From positions 1 to 18,285 of the forward strand of contig JBBQTQ010000052.1 in assembly GCA_038213135.1 (NCBI GenBank): a DNA stretch of 18,285 nt, given 5' to 3'. The notes beneath the pieces were generated by a model. The model worked only from the letters and a program-made list of their open reading frames with translations. It had not been told where the DNA came from and did not search any database. The stretch's first letter is position 1, and every line of letters starts with the position of its first letter. Source of the DNA: JBBQTQ01 sp038213135 (GTDB lineage Bacteria; Actinomycetota; Thermoleophilia; Gaiellales; Gaiellaceae). Made by a program: the position numbers and the translations under genes. Positions 12,450-18,285 of this stretch are shown here, one piece after another.

Positions 12450-12683
12450 CTAGTCGAGCGTGGCCAGGTGCTCGTCGCTGCCGGGGCTGGTTCCGCGCAT
12501 CGCACTGCCGACACCGCCGCGGCTCAGGAGCGGGACTCCCCTCATCGCGGCCCGGTCACCGCTGACTGTTCCCCGGTGCGGCCTGTCGTTGACGTCGTAG
12601 CCCTGTTCGAGCGCGATCTCGGCTACCAGGGCGGTGAGCCGTGCCTCTTCCCGCCGTCTTGCTTCCTGAAGGCTAGGCGGCAA
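12450..12683 (-). CDS. Hypothetical protein, 77 aa
   Basis: A frame starting at TTG (12683-12681), beginning PPSLQEARRREEARLTALVA. The N-terminal half looks like a helix (ARLTALVAEIALEQGYDV), and the C-terminal part is Gly/Ser-rich and probably disordered. No domain recognised. An in-frame stop just upstream of the TTG rules out a longer form. The start overlaps the end of the 106-aa gene by 11 bp, consistent with coupled translation. Alternative internal starts cannot be excluded, so the exact N-terminus and even coding status are moderately uncertain. Confidence 0.45.
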   Translation of the reverse strand: MPPSLQEARRREEARLTALVAEIALEQGYDVNDRPHRGTVSGDRAAMRGVPLLSRGGVGSAMRGTSPGSDEHLATLD

Positions 12684-12993
12684 AGGCCTGGATCAGATCA
12701 GGAGGCCGGCGCTGCTGTTCGAGCCGAGCGAGCCTGATCGCTTCGCCCTCGGCCAACTGGTCGTCGTCGGGCTCAACCCGTTCCCGCATCACCGGAGGCG
12801 CGGTGGGCGCGTTGTACGGCGTTCTCGCCTCGGCCATCTCGGCGGCCGTTGGCGGTCTTCCCCGCGGCGTGAAGAGGGCGTCCGGCGGGATCACCCAGAA
12901 GCAATGCCCGGGCTGGGTAGTCAGGTCGCCGATGGTGACTTCCGCGACCACCAGGCCACCTGGGTGGAGCTCGACGAGCCGTGCCGAACACAC
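12673..12993 (-). CDS. Hypothetical protein, 106 aa, divergent from the RHH gene
   Basis: The GTG at 12993 opens a frame starting CSARLVELHPGGLVVAEVTI. The first ~50 residues look like a small beta-rich domain (GHCFWVIPPDALF), followed by a Pro-rich linker (RGRPPTAAEMAEARTPYNAP) and an acidic then basic helical tail (EGEAIRLARLEQQRR). No family recognised. The start codon lies 6 nt after a TAAGGT hexamer embedded in one arm of an inverted repeat, so the mRNA is probably leaderless and controlled from that operator. It is divergent from the ribbon-helix-helix gene and overlaps the 77-aa gene downstream. Confidence 0.6.
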   Translation of the reverse strand: MCSARLVELHPGGLVVAEVTIGDLTTQPGHCFWVIPPDALFTPRGRPPTAAEMAEARTPYNAPTAPPVMRERVEPDDDQLAEGEAIRLARLEQQRRPPDLIQAFAA

Positions 12994-12999
12994 CTGCCA

Positions 13000-13030
13000 A
13001 CCTTATCCGTCCGCATCTGTCGGATAAGAT
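13000..13030. promoter_or_regulatory. Operator-like inverted repeat containing both divergent -10 boxes
   Basis: ACCTTATCCG (13000-13009) and CGGATAAGAT (13021-13030) form a 9-of-10 inverted repeat with an 11-nt spacer. Each arm contains a -10 hexamer. TAAGAT (13025-13030) reads right and lies 6 nt before the ATG at 13037. TAAGGT (13005-13000, minus) reads left and lies 6 nt before the GTG at 12993. A repressor bound here would block both leaderless promoters. The ribbon-helix-helix protein encoded next to it is the natural candidate. Confidence 0.7.
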
Positions 13031-13036
13031 TCGCTT

Positions 13037-13198
13037 ATGGCTAAGAACGGCACCACAGACCGGGCGCTCGTCCACACACACGTGCCGAAACCCGTCCGTG
13101 ATGAGCTGCGGCAAGTCGCGCTCGCGAACCACCGCAGCCTTGCGGGCGAGGTTCGGCGGGCGATCACGGAGCATCTGAAAAGGGAGCGACCGTCGTGA
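13037..13198 (+). CDS. Ribbon-helix-helix (CopG/Arc-like) DNA-binding protein, 53 aa
   Basis: A 53-aa protein beginning MAKNGTTDRALVHTHVPKPV. It fits the ribbon-helix-helix pattern: a short strand (ALVHTHVP), helix A (KPVRDELRQVALAN), then HRSLAGEVRRAITEHLKRE with the typical S/T-x-x-G/A-E-x-R-x-A-I turn and helix B. Such proteins dimerise and insert the strand pair into the major groove, commonly repressing their own operon. The ATG at 13037 is 6 nt after TAAGAT, with no ribosome-binding site, suggesting a leaderless message. The inverted repeat overlapping that box is the likely operator. Its TGA overlaps the GTG of the coiled-coil gene (GTGA). A toxin-antitoxin role is possible from the layout but has no support from the partner's sequence. 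Confidence 0.78.
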   Translation: MAKNGTTDRALVHTHVPKPVRDELRQVALANHRSLAGEVRRAITEHLKRERPS

Positions 13199-14118
13199 GC
13201 GCCCGGCCAGCATGGGCACGCCCAGACGGGCCTCGCGTCGAGGACAGGGTGCAAGGGCAGATGCAGAGGGACGTCAACGCGGAGCGCGCGCATGCGCGCA
13301 GCGGAGCCGGCGACTTGCCGCTCGGCCTCGAGGCGCGGCAGTTCGAGTTGGCCGGGCAGCAGAGGGCCGACCGTAACTCACGGCCACGTACTCGGCGCTG
13401 GCGTGCTCTTACCCGGCTCGACGAGGAAGTCGACCGGATTACACAAAGCCACAGTGAGGCAATGGCGCGGCTGGCTGAGGCCGAGCAGGCGTTCGCCGAC
13501 GCGCCGCGGACTGACGCTCAAACCCTGGCCAGCTGGATCGCCGGCGGTGAACGAGGGGAACGCCCCGCCGCGACCCTGCCGGAGCGTGAGCGCGAACGCG
13601 CCGCAGCCGAGTTGCTCGTGAACGCGATCTCACTTGAGCTTGACCAGAAGCTCGAGCAACGACTACGGCACGTCGAGAAGAACCGCGAGAAGATGATCAG
13701 CGACGCGCGCCGAGACATCGACGCCGCCCACGGGCAACTACTCGGGAGAGTGAACCAGTTGCCAGCGTTGAGGCAGCAGCTCGCAGACAGTAGGGAGCTG
13801 TTGTTGTGGGCCGCAGGCTACCCCGACGCCGTTACCCAGTTCGGGCTCGCCGACCATGTCGCGCTCGGCTTGATGGCGCCGGTCGAGAGGACGCTCTCGA
13901 CCCGCGCCCGAATCGCGTACACGAACCTGCTCGCTGTGCTCGAGGAGGATGCGAACGCGTTGGCCAACACGTTCAGCGACGAGCAGAAGAAGCAACTCGG
14001 CACACCTGTCAAACGCACACCGGTACGCGAGGCGATGTGGGCCGACGACCCCGATCACATAAATTGGGAGCGGGAGCAGTTCGAGAATGCCCGGCGGCTG
14101 GCCAACTTCCACCCGTGA
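13195..14118 (+). CDS. 307-aa coiled-coil hypothetical protein coupled to RHH gene
   Basis: A charged, mainly helical protein with two coiled-coil-like stretches (about 72-102, LTRLDEEVDRITQSHSEAMA and on; about 125-210, rich in Glu, Arg, Lys and Leu). These are followed by a more hydrophobic helical segment (LWAAGYPDAVTQFGLADHVA, then RIAYTNLLAVLEEDANALAN). It has no transmembrane segment, signal peptide or catalytic motif that I recognise. The GTG start overlaps the RHH stop codon, so the two are co-translated from one promoter. It could be a structural or DNA-associated partner of the RHH protein, but this is inference. A G5/C5 hairpin with a T-run lies downstream. Confidence 0.72.
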   Translation: MSARPAWARPDGPRVEDRVQGQMQRDVNAERAHARSGAGDLPLGLEARQFELAGQQRADRNSRPRTRRWRALTRLDEEVDRITQSHSEAMARLAEAEQAFADAPRTDAQTLASWIAGGERGERPAATLPERERERAAAELLVNAISLELDQKLEQRLRHVEKNREKMISDARRDIDAAHGQLLGRVNQLPALRQQLADSRELLLWAAGYPDAVTQFGLADHVALGLMAPVERTLSTRARIAYTNLLAVLEEDANALANTFSDEQKKQLGTPVKRTPVREAMWADDPDHINWEREQFENARRLANFHP

Positions 14119-14194
14119 CCGAGGCCCCTTTTTTCTTCGGGATGGGGCACAGACACCCCCGAAACTCGACTTTGCCAAAACCACCTGGAACAGC

Positions 14195-14215
14195 GGGGGT
14201 ACCCCCCTCCTTTTT
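14195..14215 (+). terminator. Possible terminator after the RHH/coiled-coil operon
   Basis: GGGGGTACCCCC (14195-14206) is self-complementary and is followed by TTTTT (14211-14215) on the plus strand, 77 bp past the coiled-coil stop codon. The effective stem is short, so it is a weak candidate. Confidence 0.4.
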
Positions 14216-14281
14216 CTGTATGCGAACGACTGGCCACCCCCGCCGCTCTCCGTGAAGAACAGTGCGAAAGAAAGAAATCCT

Positions 14282-14536
14282 GTGACGACTCAGCCTGAGC
14301 GTTGCGAATGTGGGGAGCCTCTCGGCCAATACAGGGGGAATGGGCGTCCGAGGAAGCGTTGCACGGCGTGTGCGGCGGACAAGTCGGCGGTAGCGAGGCA
14401 ATGGCGGGAGGCGAACCCGGAGCGTGTTGCTGCGAACAACGAGGCGCGCCGGGTTGTGTCGGCCTACGTCTACGACGGGCAAGCTCAGCGCTGGGTTCCG
14501 AATCCTGCTCCGGGGCCGAAGTCGAAGCTGCGCTAG
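14282..14536 (+). CDS. Small zinc-ribbon protein, 84 aa
   Basis: The frame begins VTTQPERCECGEPLGQYRGN and continues GRPRKRCTACAADKS. The CxCG...CxxC pairs suggest a zinc ribbon, followed by a basic helix (ARQWREANPERVAANNEARR) and a disordered tail. This layout is common in small phage and island proteins, some tied to HNH nucleases, but no HNH motif is present. I chose the GTG at 14282 because a purine-rich stretch (GAAAGAAA) lies just upstream; the in-frame GTG at 14252 lacks one. The 163 bp before it hold the hairpin noted above and no gene. Confidence 0.6.
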   Translation: MTTQPERCECGEPLGQYRGNGRPRKRCTACAADKSAVARQWREANPERVAANNEARRVVSAYVYDGQAQRWVPNPAPGPKSKLR

Positions 14537-14575
14537 CGGCAGATTGAGGTCTGCACGGCATGAGCACACATGCGG

Positions 14576-14824
14576 CTATTCGTAGTTAGTCGCGTCGTCG
14601 CCGAGGAACGCTGACTTTCGCCCGAGCCGGCGTGCTTCAGTGGGCTCGATCCCCGCACTGAGATACGAGACGTAGTACCCGAACGCAGGGTAGTCGAGAT
14701 CAGTCGCCATCCGGCGCTCCAGCGGCCCGAACTCGGCGTCGATCTTCTTAAGCCACTTCCGACGCCACCAGATCTCTCTCAGTGACGGCGTCTCATCCTC
14801 GAACAGACCACTCATGTGGGGCAC
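14576..14824 (-). CDS. Hypothetical protein, ~82 aa
   Basis: An orphan protein with the core SLREIWWRRKWLKKIDAEFG, then PAFGYYVSYLSAGIEPTEARRLG. It is basic and aromatic in its first half, with no recognised domain or membrane segment. Start codons are ambiguous. The GTG at 14824 lies 7 nt after TAGGCT, matching the leaderless pattern. The ATG at 14815 (MSGLFEDE) is 19 bp after the upstream stop. An ATG at 14872 would overlap the upstream gene by 38 bp. It is leftward and directly follows the 102-aa gene, forming a pair. Function unknown. Confidence 0.55.
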   Translation of the reverse strand: MPHMSGLFEDETPSLREIWWRRKWLKKIDAEFGPLERRMATDLDYPAFGYYVSYLSAGIEPTEARRLGRKSAFLGDDATNYE

Positions 14825-14834
14825 GAGACGGAGC

Positions 14835-15143
14835 CTAGAGGAACCGAAGCAGCATTTTCTCGGCTCGCTCATGGTGTCGACCGCGGAGACATGCGAGCGC
14901 AGCAGCCGCTAGTTGGATTTCGGAAAGCCGCACCTCCTGCCGCTCAGCCGCGAGGCGCGCGAGCCAACGGACAGCGGCCTGCTCGAACTTGGGGCTGCCT
15001 GTCCGCGCGTAACAGACGACGAGTGAGAGCGCGTCCATCAGGCTGAGCCGGCCGATCTCACGCGCCGCCATCTCGGCAGCTTGGACGTGCCGGCGATGGA
15101 TCGCGCGTTGAAAGCGGCCGTGTGCTGTCCCCTGCGACGTCAT
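14835..15143 (-). CDS. Hypothetical helical protein, 102 aa
   Basis: A basic, all-helical small protein. Its core, SLMDALSLVVCYARTGSPKF then EQAAVRWLARLAAE, resembles short repeat-like helical proteins that I associate with actinobacterial islands, but I cannot name a family. A second helix pair follows (LSEIQLAAAALACLRGRHHE, RAEKMLLRFL). The ATG at 15143 has no clear ribosome-binding site. It precedes the 82-aa gene on the same strand and is divergent from the 522-aa gene. The 169 bp between the divergent starts contain no further gene. Confidence 0.6.
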   Translation of the reverse strand: MTSQGTAHGRFQRAIHRRHVQAAEMAAREIGRLSLMDALSLVVCYARTGSPKFEQAAVRWLARLAAERQEVRLSEIQLAAAALACLRGRHHERAEKMLLRFL

Positions 15144-15312
15144 AGATGGCCGCTGGGGCGACGGCAGGGAGCAGCCTAACGGCTAGTCAGGCTATGCCTC
15201 CAGAGGGGGCGGCAGGCTTCCCAAGAGCCAGCTTTCGTGCAACCCTGGGGAGGGAGAATGGGTCAAGCTAGTAGCGGTTCATAGTTCGTATCGGCGATGC
15301 GAGGGGCTGCGG

Positions 15313-16881
15313 ATGGGGCTGTTCCGATCTGGGATCGAAAAGGAGTTCGCTTACTATCGACGCCAGAAGACGTTCCCCTTCATGGACGAGGTGTCGTACA
15401 CGACGACCCAGCTCCACCAGGAAAAGTCGGCGATCCTCGACGCGGCGCACAAGTACGGAAAGCGAGTCCTCGTCCACGACGTGTACTCCAGGAACCTGAA
15501 CGAGCCGTCCTTCGTCGCTACGCCCGACGGTCAGTGGCTAACGGTGGAGGAATGGGTGGAGTCGCAGCGGCGTCGGCTCGCGTCGACGAAGCGGACACCG
15601 GCGGAGATCTACCGATCTGCCGCCGCGAAGCTCGGCCCCGACATCTTTACGCGCGCCGGCTTCGACGACGGCGTGCCCGGGCTCGCCGCGACCGACATGT
15701 GGGAGTCTCTGTTCGAACAGGCGGTCGAGCGGTTCGACGCGACACTCGCCGGTGACAGCGAACTTGTCGACGAGGACGTCGAGACTGCCCTCGCGGTCCA
15801 GGCGGGCGTGATCATCGGCACACCCCAGGGGTCTCTGCCTGACACAAGTGACCCGATCTTCCACGCGCTCCTTATCGCCGGGCGCGCCGGCTACGCCTGG
15901 CGAACGGTCGAAAAAGACAAGCCAAAAGGGTTCGGCTTCGTCGGCGACAAGCTCGAAGAGGTGTACCGATCGGTTGTTGTTCAAGGCGGCGACCGATCGT
16001 CGACGTTGTGCATCGCTGCCGAACAGGCGCTCGAGGACGGGATCCTGTTCCAATGGGAGTCGCCCGGCGGCATGTCCCGCGGCGAGTACTTCCTCGAAGC
16101 AGCATACGACTACGCGCTCAGCGATGTCCTCGGCTACGACGGGGGCGACCTGGCGGGTGAGCAGGCGCTACGCCGCATGTTCTTCCTCGGCGTCCTGACC
16201 CGAGATATGGAGGCATTCACCGGCCCACCGCCGGCGGCCGCCAATGCTGCCGCAGAAGCGCGGACCGAGCAGCGCCTGGGTCGCGAGCTCTTCGAGCGCG
16301 ACCCGGAGGCGTACATCAAGCTCGCGGGCTGGATCGTCTCCGACGCCGTGCGACCGCAGCTGCCCGAGCAGCTGCAGCTGATCGTCGTGCGCACCATCGC
16401 CCCGCTGCTCACCTACTTCGACCCGGACATGAAACTCGGTGGCGAGATGACGCCGCTCGCGGCAGCGACCAGCAGCTTCTACGTCGAGGTGTCGACAGCC
16501 GCGTACCAGCTCGCTGTGACCGAAGAGTGGGAGGACTTCGACGCGGCCGAGTTCAACCGCCTCGCCGACCAGTGCCTGGCGGTGCGAGGACAGAGCGACA
16601 CGGCGGAGGAGAACGCCTCTCGCGTCGTAGGTGGCGTGAGCGGGGAACTCGATCACTACGCGCCGCTCGCGCAGTACGTAGAGGCACAGCCGGCGAACAT
16701 CAGGCTCGGCACGTTCGCCGATAGATTCACGATCCACCCCGGCGACGCGCTCGTGGCTTTTATAGACGAGGACGAGTCGGTGTCGGAGAAGACGGGGCAC
16801 GCCTCGGGGCTGGCCTGGACGTCCGGCGTGATGCTCGCCCTGGTCGAGAAGGCTGGCCGCGTTGAGAGCGCGGTGCCATGA
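15313..16881 (+). CDS. 522-aa orphan protein
   Basis: The largest unassigned gene of the element. The ATG at 15313 has GAGGGG 6 nt upstream, an excellent ribosome-binding site. The protein is acidic, begins MGLFRSGIEKEFAYYRRQKT and has no signal peptide or clear membrane segment. Features include a charged N-terminal region with TVEEWVESQRRRL (about 77-89), a Gly-rich central segment (GVIIGTPQGSLPDTSDPIFH), an Ala-rich linker (PPPAAANAAAEA, about 305-316) and a helical C-terminal half. No catalytic motif is recognised. Its TGA overlaps the ATG of a 53-aa membrane protein (ATGA), so the two are co-translated and perhaps act at the membrane together. Its size and coupling make it the main cargo candidate. 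Confidence 0.75.
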   Translation: MGLFRSGIEKEFAYYRRQKTFPFMDEVSYTTTQLHQEKSAILDAAHKYGKRVLVHDVYSRNLNEPSFVATPDGQWLTVEEWVESQRRRLASTKRTPAEIYRSAAAKLGPDIFTRAGFDDGVPGLAATDMWESLFEQAVERFDATLAGDSELVDEDVETALAVQAGVIIGTPQGSLPDTSDPIFHALLIAGRAGYAWRTVEKDKPKGFGFVGDKLEEVYRSVVVQGGDRSSTLCIAAEQALEDGILFQWESPGGMSRGEYFLEAAYDYALSDVLGYDGGDLAGEQALRRMFFLGVLTRDMEAFTGPPPAAANAAAEARTEQRLGRELFERDPEAYIKLAGWIVSDAVRPQLPEQLQLIVVRTIAPLLTYFDPDMKLGGEMTPLAAATSSFYVEVSTAAYQLAVTEEWEDFDAAEFNRLADQCLAVRGQSDTAEENASRVVGGVSGELDHYAPLAQYVEAQPANIRLGTFADRFTIHPGDALVAFIDEDESVSEKTGHASGLAWTSGVMLALVEKAGRVESAVP

Positions 16882-17039
16882 GGCTTCTCGTCGGCGTTGT
16901 GGCCCGCGCGATCGTCTGGCTTTGCTTCGCCGTCATCGTCGGCGATGCAGCCGTCACCCTCTTCCACCGCGGACATGGCGGCCCGACGAATGTTCGGCCC
17001 ATGCCTGAACATGACGCCGCACTGTTCCTCGACAGCTAG
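16878..17039 (+). CDS. 53-aa single-pass membrane protein coupled to the 522-aa orphan
   Basis: The ATG at 16878 overlaps the stop codon of the 522-aa gene (ATGA). The 53-aa product opens MRLLVGVVARAIVWLCFAVI, a strong transmembrane or signal-anchor helix through about residue 28, followed by a short polar tail ending PEHDAALFLDS. No lipobox is seen. The tail would lie outside or inside depending on topology; arginines at 2 and 10 flank the start of the helix, favouring an N-in orientation. Translation is presumably coupled to the large orphan, making it a likely membrane anchor or partner. No family recognised. Confidence 0.65.
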   Translation: MRLLVGVVARAIVWLCFAVIVGDAAVTLFHRGHGGPTNVRPMPEHDAALFLDS

Positions 17040-17091
17040 AGATGGCACTTGACACTTGCTCTCCCTGCCGGAGCCAGAGCGGAACGGGTGG

Positions 17092-17293
17092 TCAGAGGCG
17101 TACTACCCCCTTTGCGAGGAAAGTAGTACGCCGACGGTTCTGCCGTCTGCCGTCGCGTTGACAGTACGACCATCGGCTCGGGATCTCGGACGCGCCAAGG
17201 TGCAGCGTTACCGCGTAGCCGACGGCGTTCCAGGAGTACGTCTTCGTCGAGGTCAGGGCCCGGTTACAGACCGCGGCAACCGGGTCATCGGGC
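17092..17293 (-). other. Unassigned stretch with a doubtful open frame
   Basis: Between the 53-aa gene (ends 17039) and the leftward 49-aa gene (stop at 17285), the minus strand keeps an open frame that looks partly protein-like (CNRALTSTKTYSWNAVGYAV, then TLHLGASEIPSRWSYC) but has no good start of its own. It follows the 49-aa gene in another frame, so it may be the tail of a frameshifted gene, or noise. A hairpin overlaps its end. Confidence 0.25.
17098..17131. terminator. Hairpin between convergent units
   Basis: GCGTACTAC (17098-17106) and GTAGTACGC (17123-17131) are perfect 9-bp complements with a 16-nt loop that can form a further CTTT/AAAG pairing. It lies 59 bp past the rightward 522-aa/53-aa unit and downstream of the leftward 89-aa/49-aa unit, so a bidirectional terminator is plausible. 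Confidence 0.5.
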
Positions 17294-17434
17294 AGAGCCT
17301 GCGTAATGGAAGAGCAGCGAGGAGAGCAATGCTGCTCCCCAGGCGAGCCCGGTGGCGAGGCCAAACGAGGCACCAGCGGCCTGAGCGACTCCAAATGTGC
17401 CGCCGAGAATTACCAAGAAAGCGAGTGTCTTCAT
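17285..17434 (-). CDS. 49-aa small membrane protein
   Basis: The ATG at 17434, with AGGAAA 7 nt upstream, encodes MKTLAFLVILGGTFGVAQAA, followed by a second hydrophobic stretch (GLATGLAWGAALLSSLLF) and the short tail HYAGSAR. It reads as two short transmembrane helices, or a signal peptide plus one helix, in the inner membrane. It is 33 bp downstream of the 89-aa gene on the same strand, probably one operon. A different frame past its stop codon looks weakly coding, so a frameshifted longer secreted protein cannot be excluded. Holin-like or toxin-like roles are possible for such small proteins but are not supported here. Confidence 0.6.
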   Translation of the reverse strand: MKTLAFLVILGGTFGVAQAAGASFGLATGLAWGAALLSSLLFHYAGSAR

Positions 17435-17467
17435 TAGTCCGTTTCCTAGTACTGGTAGGAGTTGGGC

Positions 17468-17737
17468 TCAGTGTGGTGGTACTAGGCCCTTGTCTAGAGC
17501 ACGCTCGACCTCGGCGAACTCCTCGGGCCCAAACGGTTCCATCGGCGTCTTGACCAAGCGCGGCTGTCCGATGTTCGCCCCTGTGAAGATGTAGTCACGA
17601 CCAACACGCTTCGCCATTTTCTTGGCCTGCCGGTCGCCGTAGATGCTGCCGTCGTACATGCACAGGAACTGCTCAGGATGCGCGATTGCTTCGCGCATGG
17701 ACTGCCCCCGTAGCTGAACAACCATGCTCCACCACAT
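17468..17737 (-). CDS. Hypothetical protein, 89 aa
   Basis: An orphan of 89 aa starting MWWSMVVQLRGQSMREAIAH, with EQFLCMYDGSIYGDRQAKKM and AKRVGRDYIFTGANIG in the middle and an acidic helix near the end (PFGPEEFAEVERALDKG). It has no membrane segment and no recognised domain. The ATG at 17737 has GGGGGAA about 7 nt upstream. The internal ATG at 17698 (MREAIAH) also has a G-rich stretch before it and could be the true start. It is transcribed leftward ahead of the 49-aa membrane gene and is divergent from the last gene of the window. Confidence 0.6.
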   Translation of the reverse strand: MWWSMVVQLRGQSMREAIAHPEQFLCMYDGSIYGDRQAKKMAKRVGRDYIFTGANIGQPRLVKTPMEPFGPEEFAEVERALDKGLVPPH

Positions 17738-17814
17738 ACGGGCTTCCCCCTCCGTCTGTCTGCCGCCTCTAGGGCACCACCGTAGACTGAGCCGCCGGAT
17801 CAGACAAGGGCCGA

Positions 17815-17823
17815 TGGGATAAT
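17815..17823 (+). promoter_or_regulatory. Extended -10 promoter of the 131-aa gene
   Basis: TGGGATAAT (17815-17823) is an extended -10 element (TG, one base, GATAAT), 9 nt before the GTG at 17833. The message would have almost no leader. Confidence 0.5.
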
Positions 17824-17832
17824 CCGTCTTCG

Positions 17833-18228
17833 GTGAACTGGATCGTCCAGCTCTTCTTTCGGTGGCTCGACCGGCGCAAGCCGGGAGTGGCGTTCGAGTT
17901 CTCGGGCGGCTTCATCGGCAGCGATGGCCGCATCGAGTTCGGGACGAAGCTCACCAACGACGGGACGAAGATCGCGCGCGGGGTTGTGGTGCGCGGTCTC
18001 CTCGACGGCGAGCAGGTCTGGCAGGCCGACCCGGTCGACGTGCCGGTCGAAGCCGCGCCGGTGATCGTGAACGTCTCGCTCAACCGTCCAGAGCAGGCCG
18101 ATCTTTCGAAGGCCCTAAACGACCGGCCTATCTTTCACGGGCGACGGTTCACGGCGACGGCGCAGGTTGCCAGGCGAACTCTCCACGCGGCGTGGCCGCA
18201 GGAGCCGGAGTCGCCACCGGTTCCCTGA
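17833..18228 (+). CDS. Hypothetical protein, 131 aa, beta-rich
   Basis: The GTG at 17833 opens a 131-aa frame. A short amphipathic N-terminus (MNWIVQLFFRWLDRRKPG) may associate with the membrane. A probable beta-sandwich follows: FEFSGGFIGSDGRIEFGTKL, GVVVRGLLDGEQVWQADPVD and VIVNVSLNRPEQ have alternating hydrophobics like an immunoglobulin-type or C2-like fold. A Pro-rich tail ends it. No catalytic motif or family recognised. The extended -10 directly upstream supports this start. The 57 bases after its stop show nothing. Confidence 0.6.
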   Translation: MNWIVQLFFRWLDRRKPGVAFEFSGGFIGSDGRIEFGTKLTNDGTKIARGVVVRGLLDGEQVWQADPVDVPVEAAPVIVNVSLNRPEQADLSKALNDRPIFHGRRFTATAQVARRTLHAAWPQEPESPPVP

Positions 18229-18285
18229 CAGTCAAGTCGTCTGAAGTGGTGTAACGCCTCGCTCGTCGGAGGGCGGCTCAGGCTG

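Larger units (their letters stand above)
8775..18285. mobile_element. Integrated element, left end and interior (right end outside window)
   Basis: From the broken aminotransferase to the window edge, the content changes from housekeeping genes to a serine recombinase followed by many small, mostly orphan genes in overlapping clusters. These include two zinc-finger proteins, a ribbon-helix-helix repressor and a TOPRIM protein. No conjugation, replication, capsid or packaging gene was recognised, so it may be a mobilisable element or genomic island. The remaining half of the aminotransferase does not appear before 18285, so the right end is presumed to lie beyond it. Confidence 0.6.

Noticed and set aside
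12390..12470. tRNA-like pattern on the minus strand (TAGCTC early, GTTCGAGTC late)
   Set aside because: The D-stem, T-stem and acceptor stem cannot be formed and no clear anticodon arm exists. At most it is a decayed fragment.
12450..14118. Classical toxin-antitoxin module with the RHH protein as antitoxin
   Set aside because: The 307-aa partner is a long coiled-coil protein without toxin motifs, so operator/repressor logic is supported but a toxin is not.
8775..18285. CRISPR array, prophage structural genes or conjugation genes
   Set aside because: No regularly spaced direct repeats, no capsid, portal or terminase motifs, and no relaxase or Walker-type transfer ATPase were found in the frames read.

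Overview
The window is GC-rich, tightly packed bacterial DNA. The strong GC bias at third codon positions, frequent GTG starts, promoters that abut start codons (leaderless style) and the gene content (YbdK-type ligase, DUF2231, lineage-style IleRS) suggest a soil-type actinobacterium, perhaps of the Thermoleophilia. That placement is an inference, not a measurement.

Positions 1-8775 look like host chromosome. A leftward pair encodes a RidA-family protein and a GCS2/YbdK-type carboxylate-amine ligase. A divergent serine beta-lactamase-fold protein follows, then a leftward lipid-kinase/cyclic-nucleotide-domain pair with an ATGA overlap. Next come a 48-aa acidic protein, a DUF2231 membrane protein, a convergent thioredoxin, and a 1021-aa isoleucyl-tRNA synthetase whose HIGH motif reads GVHH and whose KMSKS motif reads EMHRS. 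The DUF2231 gene is bracketed by two inverted copies of a ~167-bp foldback repeat, each abutting stop codons. Several of these genes carry a -10 hexamer 6-8 nt before the start codon.

At about 8775 a class-V aminotransferase fragment breaks off exactly where its PLP-lysine motif (GDCHK) should be. A large serine recombinase begins 44 bp later. I read this as the left end of an integrated element that runs to the window edge; the other half of the aminotransferase is not seen.

Inside the element, a leftward chain of up to five genes (12271 to 10380) is linked entirely by 4-nt GTGA stop/start overlaps: a 112-aa basic protein, a 50-aa C2HC finger, a 46-aa basic protein, a 76-aa SWIM finger, and a 347-aa Spo11/TopoVI-A-like TOPRIM protein (stand-alone, Mini-A type) with a C-terminal helix-turn-helix. 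Upstream, a second leftward pair (12993 to 12450) diverges from a 53-aa ribbon-helix-helix repressor gene, which overlaps (GTGA) a 307-aa coiled-coil protein. A near-perfect inverted repeat between them contains both -10 hexamers, a compact genetic-switch layout. The rest (14282-18228) is mostly orphan cargo: a zinc-ribbon protein, two small leftward ORFans, a 522-aa orphan overlapping (ATGA) a 53-aa membrane protein, a leftward 89-aa/49-aa pair, and a final 131-aa orphan. No relaxase, FtsK/TraB translocase, replication initiator, capsid or terminase was recognised.
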